A DNA stretch of 8,193 nucleotides from Pelagibacteraceae bacterium (lineage in GTDB: Bacteria > Pseudomonadota > Alphaproteobacteria > Pelagibacterales > Pelagibacteraceae). Numbering within the stretch: position 1 is the stretch's first letter; each line of letters starts with the position of its first letter. The notes beneath the pieces are model-generated. The model had not been told where the DNA came from and searched no databases. It was given only the letters and a program-made list of their open reading frames with translations. A program made the translations under genes and the position numbers. Shown one piece after another: positions 6,590 through 8,193 of the stretch. Location: contig VTPF01000027.1 in the NCBI GenBank assembly GCA_008638025.1, forward strand, positions 1 to 8,193, written 5' to 3'.

Positions 6590-8040
6590 TACCCAACGCT
6601 ACCTTCCAAACTAATTCCGACTAATTTTTGAGCCTCGACAGCAAACTCCATTGGTAATTGTTGCAGCACTTCCTTGCAAAATCCATTAACAATTAAACTT
6701 ACAGCTTCCTCTTGATTTAAACCTCTTTGTCTACAATAAAATAATTGATCGTCACTAATTTTGGATGTTGTTGCCTCATGCTCAATTTCTGAAGTTGAGT
6801 TTTTATTTTCAATATAAGGAACGGTATGTGCTCCACATTTATTACCCACTAATAGTGAATCACACTGTGTATAATTTTTAGAACCTGTAGCTTTAGGATG
6901 AATACTCACCATACCTCTATAAGTATTATCAGCATGACCTGCTGATATTCCTTTGGAGATAATTTTACTTTTTGTATTTTTTCCAAGATGAATCATTTTT
7001 GTTCCTGTGTCAGCTTTTTGATAATTATTAGTTATTGCAACAGAATAAAATTCTCCTTGGGAGTTATCTCCTTGCAAAATACAGCTTGGATATTTCCAGG
7101 TAATGGCAGATCCGGTCTCTACTTGTGTCCATGAAATTTTTGAATTCCTTCCCCTGCAAGCTCCACGCTTTGTAACAAAATTATAGATTCCGCCATTTCC
7201 ATTTTTATCTCCAGGATACCAATTCTGGACTGTAGAGTATTTTATTTCCGCGTCATCCAATGCAACTAATTCGACATTTGCAGCATGTAATTGATTTTCA
7301 TCTCGCATAGGAGCTGTACAGCCTTCTAGATAACTTACGTAACTTCCTTTATCTGCAATAATCAAAGTTCTTTCAAACTGTCCTGTATTAGATGCGTTGA
7401 TTCTGAAATAAGTTGAAAGTTCCATCGGACACCTTACCCCAGGAGGAATATAAACAAATGAACCGTCTGTAAAAACAGCAGAGTTTAACGTTGCAAAGTA
7501 ATGATCTGACATAGGGATAACGGATCCTAAGTATTTTTTTACAAGATCAGGATGTTCTCTTGTTGCCTCAGAAATTGAACAAAAAATTACTCCAATTTCA
7601 CTTAATTTATCTTTAAAAGTTGTGGCAACTGAAACTGAATCAAAAACAGCATCAACAGCAATACCGGATAATCTTTTTTGTTCAAGAAGAGGTATTCCTA
7701 ACTTTTCATAAGTTTTTCTAATTTCTGGATCAATATCATCAAGTGATTTTGGCTGCTCTTGAAGACTTTTAGGCGCAGAATAGTAATAGAGGTCTTGATA
7801 ATTAATTTTTGGATATTTTGGTTTTTGCCAATCTGGTTCTTCCATTGATTGCAATCTATCAAATGCTTTGAGTCTCCATTCCAACATCCATTTTGGTTCT
7901 TTTTTTTGATTAGAAATAAATCGAACTGTATCTTCTGTTAACCCTTTAGGAACATCAATTGTTTCTACATTGGTTACAAAACCTTGAGCGTATTCTGCTC
8001 CAGGGTTATAATCTTTTATAAAATCTTGTCCGTTGCTCAT
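6589..8040 (-). CDS. sufB: SufB, Fe-S cluster scaffold subunit
   Basis: 483-residue core scaffold on which the SUF Fe-S cluster is built, working with SufC and SufD; E. coli SufB has 495 residues. Seen: [19 protein letters not shown] (197-215); [20 protein letters not shown] (237-256) with C241, matching E. coli C254, implicated in receiving sulfur; [18 protein letters not shown] (389-406) with C393, matching the cluster-site C405; [10 protein letters not shown] (419-428) with H421/E422, matching H433/E434; and the C-terminus [19 protein letters not shown]. The E. coli equivalences are by motif from memory. No N-terminal CxxC-type cluster is seen. First gene of the operon. The ATG at 8040 is preceded by an A/T-rich leader with no Shine-Dalgarno sequence. 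It overlaps sufC by one base. Confidence 0.98.
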   Translation of the reverse strand: MSNGQDFIKDYNPGAEYAQGFVTNVETIDVPKGLTEDTVRFISNQKKEPKWMLEWRLKAFDRLQSMEEPDWQKPKYPKINYQDLYYYSAPKSLQEQPKSLDDIDPEIRKTYEKLGIPLLEQKRLSGIAVDAVFDSVSVATTFKDKLSEIGVIFCSISEATREHPDLVKKYLGSVIPMSDHYFATLNSAVFTDGSFVYIPPGVRCPMELSTYFRINASNTGQFERTLIIADKGSYVSYLEGCTAPMRDENQLHAANVELVALDDAEIKYSTVQNWYPGDKNGNGGIYNFVTKRGACRGRNSKISWTQVETGSAITWKYPSCILQGDNSQGEFYSVAITNNYQKADTGTKMIHLGKNTKSKIISKGISAGHADNTYRGMVSIHPKATGSKNYTQCDSLLVGNKCGAHTVPYIENKNSTSEIEHEATTSKISDDQLFYCRQRGLNQEEAVSLIVNGFCKEVLQQLPMEFAVEAQKLVGISLEGSVG

Positions 8041-8057
8041 TAAATACTGCTAATTGT

Positions 8058-8121
8058 ATAACTTAAGGTTAATAAATAGCGAATTATAAGTTATTTTTTA
8101 CCTTATTAATAGTTAAGTTAT
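8058..8121. repeat. Three-copy octamer TAAGTTAT in the sufB upstream region
   Basis: The octamer TAAGTTAT occurs on the plus strand at 8087-8094 and 8114-8121 (27 bases apart) and inverted, as ATAACTTA, at 8058-8065. The inverted copy and the first direct copy form 8-base arms around a 21-base spacer. The middle copy overlaps the candidate -10 of sufB, and the outer copy overlaps a TATGAT that could be a -10 for the divergent gene. The copies are seen directly. A role as regulator half-sites is inference, and the motif does not match an iron-regulator box I can name with confidence. Confidence 0.45.
8083..8088 (-). promoter_or_regulatory. Candidate -10 element of the suf operon promoter
   Basis: The minus strand reads a perfect TATAAT here, 42 bases before the sufB ATG, which would give a leader of roughly 35 bases. 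No good -35 hexamer stands at 17 bases; the sequence there is A/T-rich and matches TTGACA poorly. An alternative TTGAAA lies further upstream, near 8133-8138, with no good -10 at normal spacing. In DNA this A+T-rich such matches arise easily, so this is a tentative call, favoured mainly by its position ahead of the operon. Confidence 0.35.
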
Positions 8122-8124
8122 GAT
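8097..8124 (+). promoter_or_regulatory. Weak candidate promoter for the divergent rightward gene
   Basis: TTTACC (8097-8102) and TATGAT (8119-8124) are separated by 16 bases, resembling -35 and -10 elements, and point toward the plus-strand start at 8159. Each has limited agreement with consensus (four and five of six). The call rests on position and on the need for a promoter somewhere in this 118-base gap. Confidence 0.2.
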
Positions 8125-8158
8125 ATAAGCATTTTTCAAAATTATTCAATTACACCTA

Positions 8159-8193
8159 ATGAAATATAATAACGCAGAAATTTTTATAAACGG
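8159..8193 (+). CDS. Possible start of a divergent gene (3'-partial, unidentified)
   Basis: An ATG at 8159 opens a frame that stays open to the right edge, reading MKYNNAEIFIN over eleven codons. No Shine-Dalgarno sequence precedes it, but few genes in this window have one. A divergent gene beginning here would leave a reasonable 118-base shared promoter region with sufB. Eleven residues are too few to assign a family, and I do not recognise the product. An Rrf2/IscR-type regulator, common beside suf operons, normally begins differently (a short start followed by a winged-helix segment), so I do not favour that reading. A chance open frame is possible. Confidence 0.35.
   Translation, partial: MKYNNAEIFIN

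Larger units (their letters stand above)
2263..8040 (-). other. suf operon, sufB-sufC-sufD-sufS-sufU-sufT-sufA
   Basis: Seven co-directional genes with junctions of, in order, 1-base overlap (sufB/sufC), 0 (sufC/sufD), 3 (sufD/sufS), 1 (sufS/sufU), 4-base overlap (sufU/sufT) and 13 bases (sufT/sufA). Such spacing leaves no room for internal promoters or terminators and points to one polycistronic message with translational coupling. Together the genes encode sulfur mobilisation (SufS, SufU), the scaffold ATPase (SufBCD), cluster delivery (SufA) and an auxiliary factor (SufT). No hairpin plus T-run terminator is apparent after sufA. No Rrf2/IscR-type regulator gene lies within the operon or is recognisable in the visible flank. 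Confidence 0.9.

Overview
This window is very A+T-rich, tightly packed bacterial DNA. Its gene content and protein sequences fit a streamlined alphaproteobacterium, most probably Pelagibacterales (SAR11-like). The support is as follows: the NAD kinase has the alphaproteobacterial form of the family (GMNKG, VATPAGSTAYNLSA and TPINPFRPRGWRG motifs); the only visible iron-sulfur assembly route is a SUF operon of the alphaproteobacterial layout; proteins are Lys/Asn/Ile-rich; and intergenic spaces are a few bases or negative. The taxon is an inference, because no rRNA or other marker is present.

Layout. Positions 2-403 (+) hold SufE, cut at its 5' end by the window edge. It converges on, and overlaps, the AFG1-type ATPase ZapE (396-1469, -). 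ZapE is divergent from NAD kinase (1506-2273, +) across 36 bases. NAD kinase converges on, and overlaps, the last gene of a seven-gene minus-strand operon that fills the rest of the window. In transcription order the operon is sufB (8040-6589), sufC (6589-5852), sufD (5851-4613), sufS (4609-3395), sufU (3393-2926), sufT/DUF59 (2929-2615) and sufA (2601-2263). About 118 bases upstream of sufB separate it from a probable divergent plus-strand gene, of which only about 11 codons are visible.

How the genes work together. SufS removes sulfur from cysteine as a persulfide. SufU and/or SufE can accept it and pass it on. SufB-SufC-SufD is the ATP-driven scaffold on which the Fe-S cluster is built. 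SufA carries the cluster to targets, and SufT is an auxiliary maturation factor. Every component needed for a stand-alone SUF pathway is present, and the catalytic residues I can place are intact in each protein. NadK and ZapE are housekeeping neighbours with no evident functional tie to SUF.

Novelty. I see no undescribed system, mobile element, CRISPR array, tRNA or rRNA. The points most worth a second look are the presence of both SufE and SufU, a three-copy octamer in the sufB upstream region that overlaps two putative -10 elements, a cysteine doublet at the SufS active site, an extra cysteine in SufU, A9-A10 tracts in coding strands, and two overlapping convergent gene ends with no recognisable terminator.
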